In this document: positions 8,801-16,960 of the stretch, piece by piece
Layout of the letters: every line of letters starts with the position of its first letter
Numbering within the stretch: the stretch's first letter is position 1
Source: Bacteroidota bacterium
Lineage (GTDB): Bacteria > Bacteroidota > Bacteroidia > NS11-12g > UBA955
Direction of reading: 5' to 3'
Length of the DNA stretch: 64,000 bases
NCBI GenBank assembly: GCA_027488835.1
Contig: JAIYAW010000008.1
Span: forward strand, 124,001-188,000
The notes under the pieces: generated by a model
Database searches by the model: none
Told to the model about the DNA's origin: nothing
What the model saw: the letters and a program-made list of their open reading frames with translations, nothing else
Program-made: the position numbers and the translations under genes

Positions 8801-11443
8801 TTTGCCAAACAGTGGTCTGAATTTATACAAGAAGATTACTTACTGAATCAAAAGTTAGTACCGGGTAAAAATCCTAACTACCTTTATAACTATATGATTC
8901 AAACTCGTGGTCTTGAAAACCCGCGTCAGGTGCCATGTTCAGACGAATGGGCTGACGGCGTAGCTAAAAACTACAAAGGTCCAGATACTATTTTCACTTC
9001 TGAAATTCGTAAATATACCATTGGTGCTGACGTTTCATTGGTATGGGATAACATCAAGACCAAATTGGAAGCAAGAGGATTTGATCCATTTGCATTGGCT
9101 GATACAATGATTGCGAAAATGATTTGGAATAACAAAGGGGTAATTGGTCAACCTAGCACTGGTGCTTATGGCTGTATTGATACCACTGGTTTTGGTAAAT
9201 TTATTAAATTCTACTTTATTCCTGATCCAAAGAATACCACAATATTGCACTACCGTGATTCATCTATTTCACCGTTGGATAGCGTTACTTACTGGGATAA
9301 AGCAGCAAGAAAAACTAAAAAGGTTAAAGGGTATAAATTCAAACCACGTTGGGCTGGTTTCCATATCATGAGTTTGAATATGACTTCATCTAATGGTAAA
9401 TGTGATAAGGTAAGTGCATATCCAATTATTGTTGGTTTTGCCATGGGATTAAGAATCAATGATACATTGGTTTGTCAAGATGCGGGTAATTCATTAACAG
9501 CATCACCAGACTTTAGATACTTCTCTACAGATCCACAAAACTTTGGACAGTGGGATTGGAAGTACCAATGGAATACTGATCCAACACAAAATCCTACGGG
9601 TTATGATTATTGGAGAGATCCAGCGCGTTCAGCGCGTTTGACATCAGGCGACACGAACGTAGAAAGAGTTACACGTTGGGATTGGAACAAAAGAGACGAC
9701 GCTACATCAACTCCATTTGGAGGTGCTCCATATGGTGCGGTTGGTGCTGGTACAAATGCAAACCCATGGAAACAATTGGGTGGCGGTGGAATCTACTATA
9801 CCAATGATTCTGGTGTTTACACATTCAGAGTGGTTGCCGGTGACTCAACAGGTTGTATGGATACTTTAACCAAGAGAGTATTTATTTCTAGATTGGACGT
9901 TAAGTTTGGTTTAGATTTACAAACTCCTTCTTGTAACTCAATCATAGAGTTTTATGATTCTTCTAAGTTATTTGATCCTTGTAATTGGGCAATTAAAAAT
10001 TGTTCAGGTGGTGCTCCAACTTCATGTGATTTCGTAAAACAGTGGACAATTGATTGGGGAGATGGTATTGTCAATCAGTTTACCCGCAAAAAACAATCTG
10101 AAGCTGGTTTGCCAAACCGTATTGCACATAAATATACACGCAACGGTTGGTTCCAGATTAAATATCAATTGTCTACTCAAAGAGGATGTTTCGATACATT
10201 TAGCCGTTGGGTGAAAATTCCTGGACCTCGTCCAAGATTTGAATACACCACCAAGGCTGGTAATGATGTAACCATTTGTATGGGCGATAGCATCCAGTTT
10301 ACGAATATGTCTGATTCAGCTTCTATTAAGTCAGTATGGACATGGTTCTTCGGTGACGGTGAATTGTATTCTGGTCCAGATTCTACTTGGTATACAAAAG
10401 CACCAAATGGAAAACCTTGGGCTTCTGATTACTTTGTTGATACTGTTTGGCATACATTTAAAAAACCAGGTGTTTATAATGTTCGTCTTGAGCAATATGA
10501 CTACTTGTTTATTCCTCCAAATATCTTCCGTCCTTGTCCTGCTACTTACCCAGACACTCCGAGCCAACGCGCTTATATCGTCACTGTATTGCCTCGTGAT
10601 ACTGTGAGAGGTAGCGTTTTGAAAGCTGCAATTTGTCCAGGTGATAGCAATACGTTCATTGATAATTCAGATACAATATTGAAAAGATACAAATGGAAAT
10701 TTGTACACTACAGTAAAAAATTAGGTAAAGTTGTAACAGATACACTTTCTTCTAATAATAAAACTGTTTCAAAAATGTTCACGGATCCAGGTGTTTATAG
10801 GGTTTCTCATTATGCAGATTACAATGGTTCTCATCCGAAACCATGGTGTCCAACTGTAATGGGTGATATGTTCTTCACTGTGGATAGTGTGATCGCTGAT
10901 TTTGATATAGATTCTAGTGGTAAACCAGACTTTGTATTTACGCGCAAAGATCTAAATGGAGTAGAATGGAGATGGGGTTTTGGTCATCAAAATGATATAG
11001 CTAATTCAATGCCACGTGATTTTATTGAAAACTTGAAATCTACTGACAAAGATGTTCGTTGGTCTTATGATAGTTCAGGTAGATATTGGGCTTGTTTGAT
11101 TGTGAAAAATGCAACTGGTTGCTCTGACACAATATGTAAAGAAGTAGTAGTTGACTTGTTCGTTTACTTGGCAAACGTTTTCACACCTAATGGTGATAAC
11201 AAAAACGATTTGTTCAAAGTTCCAATTCAGGGTCACGATTTATTTGAAATACGTATCTTTAATCGTTGGGGAGAAAGAGTATTCTATTCTGAAGATTCTA
11301 AGAAACATTGGAATGGTAAAGTTAACAATGACGGACCAGATGCTCCTTCAGGTACTTATTTCTACCAGTTAGATTATAAGTTCAAATCTAAAACTAAAAT
11401 TAACCACGTAAGTGGATCAGTAAATCTGATAAGAACACAATAA
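5828..11443 (+). CDS. Giant PKD-repeat surface protein exported by T9SS (type B sorting domain)
   Basis: With ATG 5828 the product has 1871 residues and a clean signal peptide (KSWVVMLGTLFLGSNIANA, then QC). The body holds several PKD/Ig-like modules marked by WGDG or FGDG signatures (for example FWGDGTTDTSW, WDFGDNYAPK, DWGDGIVNQF, FFGDGELYSG) and many paired cysteines, fitting an extracellular adhesin. The last ~85 residues form a CHU_C/gliding-motility-associated domain (NVFTPNGDNKNDLF, IRIFNRWGERVF, SGTYFYQLDY), which directs T9SS export and surface attachment. It follows the sigma/anti-sigma pair, whose membrane protein carries the same C-terminal domain. An in-frame extension from 5693 or 5705 is less likely because a promoter lies inside it. 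A terminator follows. The ligand is unknown. Confidence 0.88.
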   Translation: MKGFSLYLKSWVVMLGTLFLGSNIANAQCAIQYSGSPCVGSAIIFTGSNSGTSHDWEFVDATGAKYTSSGQKIVNYAFQKPGNAKITYITTIGGTKCTAVLDLVIKDKPKIKMKLVNLKQQCFEKNLFCFDDSTSNKNGAKITSTKYVISDGQLFQYDFPPSVMPNRLCFSIKDQRGGKFDLYIETTDENGCQDTQLLSEAVEVRAKIGAQFTSNKPIACDSVQAIIKNISSINPTFVKKITWFWGDGTTDTSWGPNFTHWFYGQGTYNSKMVIQTIDGCIDSFKMTATATVFRSVAIILADKDSTCISAPNIKFSVNEIPSGATGLLWTFGDPNSGPQNTNNRTWTPEHAFTGLGPFLIKLEYKHPICGNKVTYDTIIILGPSSAIESAFQRVADYETFQCPKDVMDTVHFRKNLSTFYHNDRNFTDDDSTFYKKGTPALGHVFQGTAKNPTQVWLKPIRLDTNLNGTVTRYSGTASPGGGFDPLKRERVCATRLWDFGDNYAPKCTTDTRANKNVYVNCAFSRDSIPNHYYRSWDLVMLSDFKNAPMQDAIFLDTGIFKGQGLCKTVQVWPSDSMYVIEDTLIVVPTDMNDIVTASGPQFVGNKTTTYYNYGQYTPAVPSSTKNPTGNTTQKGMRGVGQRYFEDYVDVKLEAGDSAYVGPASGPFILKKGPQTISMAPKQILKLKSKSDSCTWLFTYYLKKDTLPKDLYLIRKAKGENPKVLSRYRRNFTNGGTLVRNRDFFVNYKRFRELYYAQIPQCNNVKLTHKDTCHPMKCESEAIKQLSMLHANAGGVGSGMLKDAIECLGSDNPSYGVTFILSDLKPGCTFTEVKINYDTFCGNSAGNWSSLPGLFPGGRPLNPPAPYWNTGYQLGGNPPNRFSQVYNPSDVCNDSTGCVTVGIIVGNGIAPPGGNAAKRPLCADTQYYDRFACFPIIDTDFEMLTPTKNKLGDYKICKYNDIVVRPVPKNKTRIKDLKSLRWRLTTGDATPVFAKQWSEFIQEDYLLNQKLVPGKNPNYLYNYMIQTRGLENPRQVPCSDEWADGVAKNYKGPDTIFTSEIRKYTIGADVSLVWDNIKTKLEARGFDPFALADTMIAKMIWNNKGVIGQPSTGAYGCIDTTGFGKFIKFYFIPDPKNTTILHYRDSSISPLDSVTYWDKAARKTKKVKGYKFKPRWAGFHIMSLNMTSSNGKCDKVSAYPIIVGFAMGLRINDTLVCQDAGNSLTASPDFRYFSTDPQNFGQWDWKYQWNTDPTQNPTGYDYWRDPARSARLTSGDTNVERVTRWDWNKRDDATSTPFGGAPYGAVGAGTNANPWKQLGGGGIYYTNDSGVYTFRVVAGDSTGCMDTLTKRVFISRLDVKFGLDLQTPSCNSIIEFYDSSKLFDPCNWAIKNCSGGAPTSCDFVKQWTIDWGDGIVNQFTRKKQSEAGLPNRIAHKYTRNGWFQIKYQLSTQRGCFDTFSRWVKIPGPRPRFEYTTKAGNDVTICMGDSIQFTNMSDSASIKSVWTWFFGDGELYSGPDSTWYTKAPNGKPWASDYFVDTVWHTFKKPGVYNVRLEQYDYLFIPPNIFRPCPATYPDTPSQRAYIVTVLPRDTVRGSVLKAAICPGDSNTFIDNSDTILKRYKWKFVHYSKKLGKVVTDTLSSNNKTVSKMFTDPGVYRVSHYADYNGSHPKPWCPTVMGDMFFTVDSVIADFDIDSSGKPDFVFTRKDLNGVEWRWGFGHQNDIANSMPRDFIENLKSTDKDVRWSYDSSGRYWACLIVKNATGCSDTICKEVVVDLFVYLANVFTPNGDNKNDLFKVPIQGHDLFEIRIFNRWGERVFYSEDSKKHWNGKVNNDGPDAPSGTYFYQLDYKFKSKTKINHVSGSVNLIRTQ

Positions 11444-11452
11444 CAAAAAAAG

Positions 11453-11478
11453 AGCCCCGGAAACGGGGCTTTTTTTTG
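11453..11478 (+). terminator. Rho-independent terminator of the giant surface-protein gene
   Basis: AGCCCCG (11453-11459), a GAAA tetraloop, CGGGGCT (11464-11470), then eight T. It is nine bases past the stop codon and the strongest GC-rich stem in the window. Confidence 0.95.
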
Positions 11479-11855
11479 TTTAAGCCTATCTGCAGTATAA
11501 GCTTCGCAATTTAGTTATGAAGTTTACGCTATGTAGTTTAAGGTACACATTTTAAGCTTCGCTTCGCCTCGCGTATTTATACTGCGCCGTAAACCAAATT
11601 GATTAGAATGATTATCTCGAAAGATTTCGGGAGAGTTAGACTGATTAGACATATTGTAATCGGGTTTATAAAAGTTTTTAAGCGATTATAATGGTTTATA
11701 AGAGTTATTTTAGGTAGTTACATTGAATAAACTGCATAGCGTCAACAGCTTCGCATTGCTCAGACCGTATATTAAATGTAAAAGTAATCAAGTAAAATAA
11801 CGTTCATAAACTTTTATAATCGCTTATAAACTTTTATAAACCTTTGAATTCCCCA
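11479..11855. other. Gene-free stretch carrying a large inverted repeat
   Basis: No convincing ORF, tRNA or known ncRNA is visible in these 377 bases. The stretch holds an imperfect 38-bp inverted repeat (listed separately) and several copies of the word GCTTCGC (near 11503, 11555 and 11749). Near its left side lies CGCTATGTAGT and on the right ACTGCATAGCG, which are near reverse complements, so the symmetry extends outward from the main arms. Confidence 0.6.
11663..11842. repeat. Imperfect inverted repeat, 38-bp arms
   Basis: The left arm is 11663-11700 and the right arm 11805-11842. The left arm matches the reverse complement of the right at 34 of 38 positions by my count. Both arms contain GGTTTATAAAAGTTT and AAGCGATTATAA. 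The 104 bases between them show no coding potential. It could be a small non-autonomous mobile element, a dispersed palindromic repeat, or an extended RNA structure between convergent transcription units. Confidence 0.7.
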
Positions 11856-12548
11856 CTAAAGATCAAACGAAAATCCACTTTGCTGCAATTGCGCATAGCG
11901 TTTGGTTATGTATTTATAAAGTTTTGCAGGTCTATGTGCCACTTCTTTTTGTTGTCGACCAGTGTCTACAATTAGATTCATTGAAAGTAGCTTTTTGCGG
12001 AAATTACGAGTATCAAATTGTGTTTCTAGAATTGCCTCGTAAAGTGATTGAATCTCGGTAAGCGTAAAGTATTTGGGTAATAATTCAAATCCAATAGGCT
12101 GATGCCTGATTTTGTTTTTCAATAAATCTTTTGCATATGCCAAGATTTCCATATGATCAAATGGTAATTCTGGAACTTCGTTTATTGGAAACCATGCTGC
12201 CTCTTCTGCCCAAGATGATGGTTTTACCATGTAATCTTGGATTTTAATCAAAGCAAAATAAGCCACTGTAAATACACGTCCAAAAGGATGTCTGTCTACA
12301 CGACCAAAAGTATGTATTTGGTCCATGTAAATGTTATCCAATCCAGTTAAGTTTTGTAATACGTTCTCAGCCGATTGTTCTAAATCTTGGTCTAAACTAA
12401 TTAAATCACCAGGGAGTGCCCAACAATCTTTGTATGGTTCTGCACCTCTGTAAATCAAAAGTACTTTTAAATCATTGTTGTCAAATCCAAATATAACATT
12501 GTCTACAGATACTGCTGCTTTGAATTTTGATTCAATGTTTCCTTCCAT
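11856..12548 (-). CDS. Nudix-domain transcriptional regulator (NrtR/AraR-type)
   Basis: ATG at 12548 gives 230 residues. The first ~150 form a Nudix fold (AAVSVDNVIFGF, LLIYRGAEPYKDCWALPGDLI, TVAYFALIKI, PFDHMEILAYA), and the rest a winged-helix domain (YFTLTEIQSLYEAIL, FRKKLLSMNLI, RPAKLYKY). This is the NrtR family plan; relatives act as repressors of NAD or sugar metabolism by binding ADP-ribose or sugars. The Nudix box is degenerate: where REXXEEXG is expected the protein has AENVLQNLTG, so hydrolase activity is unlikely and ligand sensing more likely. Perfect palindromes lie directly upstream (12562-12594), probably its own operator. No metabolic target gene is adjacent, so the regulon cannot be named. 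Confidence 0.85.
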   Translation of the reverse strand: MEGNIESKFKAAVSVDNVIFGFDNNDLKVLLIYRGAEPYKDCWALPGDLISLDQDLEQSAENVLQNLTGLDNIYMDQIHTFGRVDRHPFGRVFTVAYFALIKIQDYMVKPSSWAEEAAWFPINEVPELPFDHMEILAYAKDLLKNKIRHQPIGFELLPKYFTLTEIQSLYEAILETQFDTRNFRKKLLSMNLIVDTGRQQKEVAHRPAKLYKYITKRYAQLQQSGFSFDL

Positions 12549-12561
12549 CAAGGCGAATATA

Positions 12562-12594
12562 TTGTATATTATACAATAATTATAATTATTGTAT
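12562..12594. promoter_or_regulatory. Overlapping palindromes, probable operator of the Nudix-type regulator
   Basis: TTGTATATTATACAA (12562-12576) is palindromic around its middle base, and 12571-12594 is a perfect 24-bp palindrome running from ATACAATAATTA to its mirror image. They share the central ATACAA, giving three alternating half-sites (TTGTAT, ATACAA, TTGTAT). The block sits 14 bases before the regulator's ATG, where autorepression would act. Confidence 0.6.
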
Positions 12595-12726
12595 GGCTTT
12601 TATGCATTTTCTTAAACAATATTATTATTAATTAAATAAGTGTATTTTGCACACTTTGCCTTCATTTTTTAGCAATTGTAGATTTTTATTTGTGGTATCA
12701 TCTTTATCTTTCTCACAGTGATTGCT

Positions 12727-12734
12727 TAATTTTG
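12727..12734 (+). promoter_or_regulatory. TAnnTTTG -7 box before mnmE
   Basis: TAATTTTG matches the -7 consensus and ends four bases before ATG 12739, implying a nearly leaderless mnmE mRNA. No matching -33 element at 19 bp. Confidence 0.4.
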
Positions 12735-12738
12735 TGTA

Positions 12739-14118
12739 ATGAATTCATTTGATACCATTGTTGCTAGGGCAACTCCAGCAGGCAAAGGTGCCATAGCCGT
12801 TGTGCGCGTTTCTGGTCCTACTGCTTTTGCTTGCACCGATGGGTTATTGAAGAATAAAATATCCCTCAAAAAATCTCATACTGCTTTATTGCGTCAGCTT
12901 TTTGATACCAACGGTATGATTGACGAAGCTTTGGTAATTCTGTTTAAGGGACCTAAAAGTTATACCGGCGAAGACACAGTTGAAATTTCGGTGCATGGAA
13001 GTGATTATATTGTGAATCGTTTAATTGCAGCGTTGTTGTTGAATGGATGTAGGGTTGCTGAACCAGGGGAATTTACCCAACGTGCTTTTTTAAATGGTAA
13101 ATTGGATTTGGCTCAAGCTGAAGCCGTTGCCGACATCATTGCTGCCGAACATCGCTTTGCGCATGATCAGGCCTTAAAACAGCTTCGCGGTGGCTTTTCT
13201 GGGGATATTGATGCTTTGCGTGATAGATTGCTTCATTTTACGTCTTTGATTGAACTAGAGCTTGATTTTGGCGAAGAAGACGTTGAATTTGCGTCTCGCG
13301 ACGAACTTACATCCCTCGTGACCAATATAAAACACAAAGTTGATGCGCTTAAAGATTCATTTGCACTGGGAAATGCCCTGAAACAAGGATTTACTTTGGT
13401 GCTCGCAGGTAGACCCAATGCGGGAAAAAGTACGCTTTTTAATTCCTTGCTAAACGAAGACAAGGCAATAGTGAGCGACATTGCTGGTACCACCCGTGAT
13501 GCCATTGAAGATAGACTTTTTATTGAGGGACTTTCGCTCCGCCTTATTGATACGGCAGGAATTCGCGAAGCTACCGACGTTATTGAACAGCAGGGTATTG
13601 CCCGTACTTTCAAACACATTGAAATGAGCGGTGCCACGCTTTACCTATTCGAAATTGGAACAATAAGTCCTGCAGAACTGGAATCTGACTTGCTTGAATT
13701 AATAAGTAAAACTGACAGAATTTGGGTGGTTGCAAATAAAATGGATTCGTTTTTGGGGGACATAGAACCCTATACTGCCGTTGTTGAAAGCATTACCCAA
13801 TTGTGTATGTGGCAAATATCAGCCAACGATCGTTTATCCGTTTTACAACTTACCAAAGAGTTGGCATCGCGCTTCCAGCAAGATTTGGGAATTCTCGACG
13901 ATCAAACGGTGGTAACCAATGCGCGCCATGCAAATTCGTTGCTACACTGTTCTCAGGAGTTGCAGCACATTCTCGATGGTATCACCAATGCCCTCACCGG
14001 CGATTTATTGTCGTTTTATTTGCGCAGTGCCATCTCCGCATTAAGCGCCATTACCGGCCACATCGACAATGAGGAAGTGCTCGGGAATATCTTTAGCAAA
14101 TTTTGTATCGGAAAGTAA
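12739..14118 (+). CDS. mnmE: tRNA uridine-5-carboxymethylaminomethyl modification GTPase MnmE
   Basis: A 459-residue protein of standard length. The N-terminal tetrahydrofolate-binding domain begins DTIVARATPAGKGAIAVVRVSG. The G domain shows G1 (GRPNAGKST), G2/G3 (DIAGTTRD, DTAGI) and G4 (NKMD). The protein ends in CIGK, the conserved C-terminal motif with the catalytic cysteine region. With MnmG it builds the cmnm5 group on U34 of several tRNAs. It is transcribed divergently from the Nudix-type regulator. This gene and the next two look somewhat richer in G+C than the surface-protein genes. Confidence 0.96.
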   Translation: MNSFDTIVARATPAGKGAIAVVRVSGPTAFACTDGLLKNKISLKKSHTALLRQLFDTNGMIDEALVILFKGPKSYTGEDTVEISVHGSDYIVNRLIAALLLNGCRVAEPGEFTQRAFLNGKLDLAQAEAVADIIAAEHRFAHDQALKQLRGGFSGDIDALRDRLLHFTSLIELELDFGEEDVEFASRDELTSLVTNIKHKVDALKDSFALGNALKQGFTLVLAGRPNAGKSTLFNSLLNEDKAIVSDIAGTTRDAIEDRLFIEGLSLRLIDTAGIREATDVIEQQGIARTFKHIEMSGATLYLFEIGTISPAELESDLLELISKTDRIWVVANKMDSFLGDIEPYTAVVESITQLCMWQISANDRLSVLQLTKELASRFQQDLGILDDQTVVTNARHANSLLHCSQELQHILDGITNALTGDLLSFYLRSAISALSAITGHIDNEEVLGNIFSKFCIGK

Positions 14119-14324
14119 TCTCAAACAAACTAGGATAATCAAAAATAATGCGCCTCGGCATAACGGCGATGATTGGATTAAGGAATTGGCTCCATCACTC
14201 TAACTATCTATCCTTTGACAGAGAAAAATAATTAATGCGACAGAACCCCATTTATTTGTTTAACCAATTGTGCCAATCATTTTCATTTTTCAAAGAACTT
14301 TTAATACCTAGATTTGTTATTTAG

Positions 14325-15485
14325 ATGATGTTAGAGGGTATTGAATTCAATAAGGGGAAAGGTTTTATCATTGGTAAACATATTCCGAAGGACATCGAAC
14401 CTTTTGAACGGGTATTTGAAATTTTTAAAGAAATATTGACCCATACTTCGGGTGATTTGGATGAGGCCTTTGATTGGCTTGATTCGCTCGATAAAGAATA
14501 TAGCATTTTCAACGCTGAGTATACAATTCACGATTTTGAGGAAGACCTCAGAAAACGGGGTTACATCAAAGAAGAAATTTTGCCAAACCCTGATGGGGAA
14601 GAGGATTCGGATCAAAATGGGAAAGGAAAAAATCTGCTCACGGCGAAGCTTGAAGCGGCTTTGAGAGAGCACGCCCTCGACCAAATTTTCGGCAAACTTA
14701 AAAAAAGCGGTGCGGGAAACCATCTAACCAACAAACTCGGTGTGGGCGATGAGCGCGATGGTGAAATTCGCAATTTTCATTTTGGCGACGAAATGTCGCA
14801 AATCAATATGTCGGAAAGCCTCAAAAACGCCCAAATCAACCATGGGATTTCTGAGATGAAACTGACGGAAGACGACTTGGTTGTAGATGAGACCAAGCAC
14901 AAAGCCCAAATGAGCACCGTACTGATGATTGATATCAGTCATTCTATGATTTTGTACGGAGAAGACCGCATCACCCCCGCCAAAAAAGTGGCCATGGCCT
15001 TGGTAGAACTCATTCGCAGGAAATACCCCAAAGACGCCATCGATATTATCGTTTTTGGCAATGACTCGTGGTCGATTAAAGTGAAAGATTTACCCTATTT
15101 ACAAGTGGGTCCCTATCATACAAATACAGTGGCAGGGTTGGAGTTGGCGATGGACATTCTTCGTCGGAAACGCAATACCAACAAGCAAATTTTCATGATC
15201 ACGGATGGTAAGCCGAGTTGCGTAAAACTGTCTACTGGCGAACTATATAAAAACAGCAACGGATTGGATGAGTACATCGTTTCTAAGTGCCTCAATAAGG
15301 CTGCCCAGGCGCGCAAATTGAAAATTTCTATTACCACCTTTATGATTGCCCAAGATCCCTATCTCAGACAGTTTGTAGAACGCTTCACCGCCGAAAATCA
15401 AGGCAAAGCATTCCTTACTGGACTCTCAGATTTGGGTCAAATGATATTTGAAGATTACGAAAAAAACAGAATCAAACGGATTTAA
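14325..15485 (+). CDS. VWA-domain protein paired with a chelatase-like AAA+ ATPase
   Basis: A 386-residue protein. The N-terminal half is acidic and unassigned; the C-terminal half (from about residue 195) is a von Willebrand A domain with an intact MIDAS opening (LMIDISHSM, matching DxSxS) and a later FMITDGKPS strand. It corresponds to the VWA subunit of BchI/BchD-like and MoxR-type systems, in which an AAA+ ring and a metal-binding VWA partner remodel a client protein or insert a metal. The ATPase gene follows after six bases. A TAGATTTG -7 box ends at 14316, eight bases before the start, and ATG 14328 is an alternative start one codon later. No porphyrin genes lie nearby, so true magnesium chelation is unlikely. 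The client is unknown. Confidence 0.8.
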   Translation: MMLEGIEFNKGKGFIIGKHIPKDIEPFERVFEIFKEILTHTSGDLDEAFDWLDSLDKEYSIFNAEYTIHDFEEDLRKRGYIKEEILPNPDGEEDSDQNGKGKNLLTAKLEAALREHALDQIFGKLKKSGAGNHLTNKLGVGDERDGEIRNFHFGDEMSQINMSESLKNAQINHGISEMKLTEDDLVVDETKHKAQMSTVLMIDISHSMILYGEDRITPAKKVAMALVELIRRKYPKDAIDIIVFGNDSWSIKVKDLPYLQVGPYHTNTVAGLELAMDILRRKRNTNKQIFMITDGKPSCVKLSTGELYKNSNGLDEYIVSKCLNKAAQARKLKISITTFMIAQDPYLRQFVERFTAENQGKAFLTGLSDLGQMIFEDYEKNRIKRI

Positions 15486-15491
15486 TTACAG

Positions 15492-16922
15492 ATGAAACAA
15501 GAAACCACATTCAAAGAATTGAAAGCATCGGGCTATGCCCACCAAACCATAAACCAAGAAATTCAAGGAAACCTCATTGCGCGAATCAGAGCAAAACAGC
15601 CCGTTTTTGAGGGACTTTTTGGGTATGAGGATACTGTTGTGCCACAGCTAAAAAAAGCGATTTTGGCTGGTCACCACATTAATTTGTTGGGATTGCGCGG
15701 ACAGGCAAAGACCCGTATTGCTCGCAGTATGGTGGACTTGCTGGATGAATATATGCCCATTGTGAAGGGGTCGGAAATCAACGACAGTCCCTTTGAGCCG
15801 ATTTCCAAATTTGCCTTGGATTTGGTGGCTGAACTAGGCGATAAAACCCCTATCGCATGGGTGCACCGGTCGGCTCGATTCTTCGAAAAACTCGCCACGC
15901 CAGATGTGAATATTTCCGATTTGATTGGCGATATCGACCCCATTAAGGCGGCTACATTAAAACTGCCTTACTCTGATGAACGCGTGCTTCATTATGGAAT
16001 GATTCCACGTGCCAATCGATGCATTTTTGTACTAAACGAACTTCCCGATTTGCAAGCCCGTATCCAGGTTTCATTGTTCAATATTTTGCAAGAGGGAGAT
16101 ATCCAGATTCGCGGATTTCAATTGCGAATGCCATTGGATATTCAATTTGTATTTACGGCAAATCCCGAAGATTATACCAACAGAGGGAGCATCGTAACTC
16201 CTTTAAAGGATCGTATCGGCTCGCAAATTTTTACCCATTACCCAAAAAATATTGCTTTGGCTCGTGCCATTACTGAGCATGAGGCAAAGATTTCAGCTGA
16301 GGATTTGGCTGCGGTTGTCATTCCTGATTTGGCTAAAAATTTGTTGGAAGAGGTTTCATTTCAGGCTAGAGATAGTGAATATGTTGATTCGAAAAGTGGC
16401 GTTAGCGCGCGTTTGTCTATCAGTGCAATGGAGAATCTCGTGGCTGCCGGTAAACTCCGTTTGATCGAAACCCAAAGTGAAAAAACCACCATCCGATTGG
16501 TAGATTTTATGTCGATTATCCCTTCTATAACAGGTAAAGTCGAACTAGTGTACGAGGGAGAGCAGGAGGGGGCCGACGAGGTGGCTCGGATCTTGATTGA
16601 TACGGCGATAATGGCTCAATTCAACCAAATTTTTCCGCGCATTCCAAAGTTGGAAAAGGCCGGTACGAAAACGCCTTACAGCGATTTGGTTCACTGGTTT
16701 GAGAAAAATTATGTGGAACTCAATTACACGGATACAGATGAGGTTTTTTTCAAAAGCCTTAAGAACATCAAACCGTTAAATGCGCTCATTCAAGACCACG
16801 CTTCATACTTGAGCGATACTGACAAAGACTTTTGCATGGAATTGGTCCTATGGGCCTTGGCGATCAGTGATAAACTGGGCAAAACCGCCAGCGATGCGAT
16901 GTACAAGTTTGATTCAAATTGA
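15492..16922 (+). CDS. Magnesium chelatase ChlI-like AAA+ ATPase (MoxR-related)
   Basis: A 476-residue AAA+ protein. The Walker A region reads LLGLRGQAKTR, and the conserved block with ELPDLQARIQVSLFNILQEGDIQIRG followed by TANPEDYTNRG and TPLKDRIGSQI is the hallmark of ChlI-like ATPases. It likely forms a hexameric ring and works with the VWA protein encoded six bases upstream. Such pairs are widespread in bacteria that do not make chlorophyll and are thought to act as maturation chaperones. The MpaB-like oxygenase gene begins 38 bases downstream and is a candidate client, but that is only proximity. Confidence 0.85.
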   Translation: MKQETTFKELKASGYAHQTINQEIQGNLIARIRAKQPVFEGLFGYEDTVVPQLKKAILAGHHINLLGLRGQAKTRIARSMVDLLDEYMPIVKGSEINDSPFEPISKFALDLVAELGDKTPIAWVHRSARFFEKLATPDVNISDLIGDIDPIKAATLKLPYSDERVLHYGMIPRANRCIFVLNELPDLQARIQVSLFNILQEGDIQIRGFQLRMPLDIQFVFTANPEDYTNRGSIVTPLKDRIGSQIFTHYPKNIALARAITEHEAKISAEDLAAVVIPDLAKNLLEEVSFQARDSEYVDSKSGVSARLSISAMENLVAAGKLRLIETQSEKTTIRLVDFMSIIPSITGKVELVYEGEQEGADEVARILIDTAIMAQFNQIFPRIPKLEKAGTKTPYSDLVHWFEKNYVELNYTDTDEVFFKSLKNIKPLNALIQDHASYLSDTDKDFCMELVLWALAISDKLGKTASDAMYKFDSN

Positions 16923-16960
16923 TTTCCGCTTTGAGGGAAAGTAAATACTACCAAACAAAC

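Noticed and set aside
13233-13637. 134-codon minus-strand frame inside mnmE
   Set aside because: It is antisense to the conserved GTPase motifs of mnmE; the serine-rich product is a shadow.
12739-16922. Higher G+C in mnmE and the VWA/AAA+ genes as a sign of transfer
   Set aside because: mnmE is a core gene with the same trend, so expression level or local composition explains it better than transfer.
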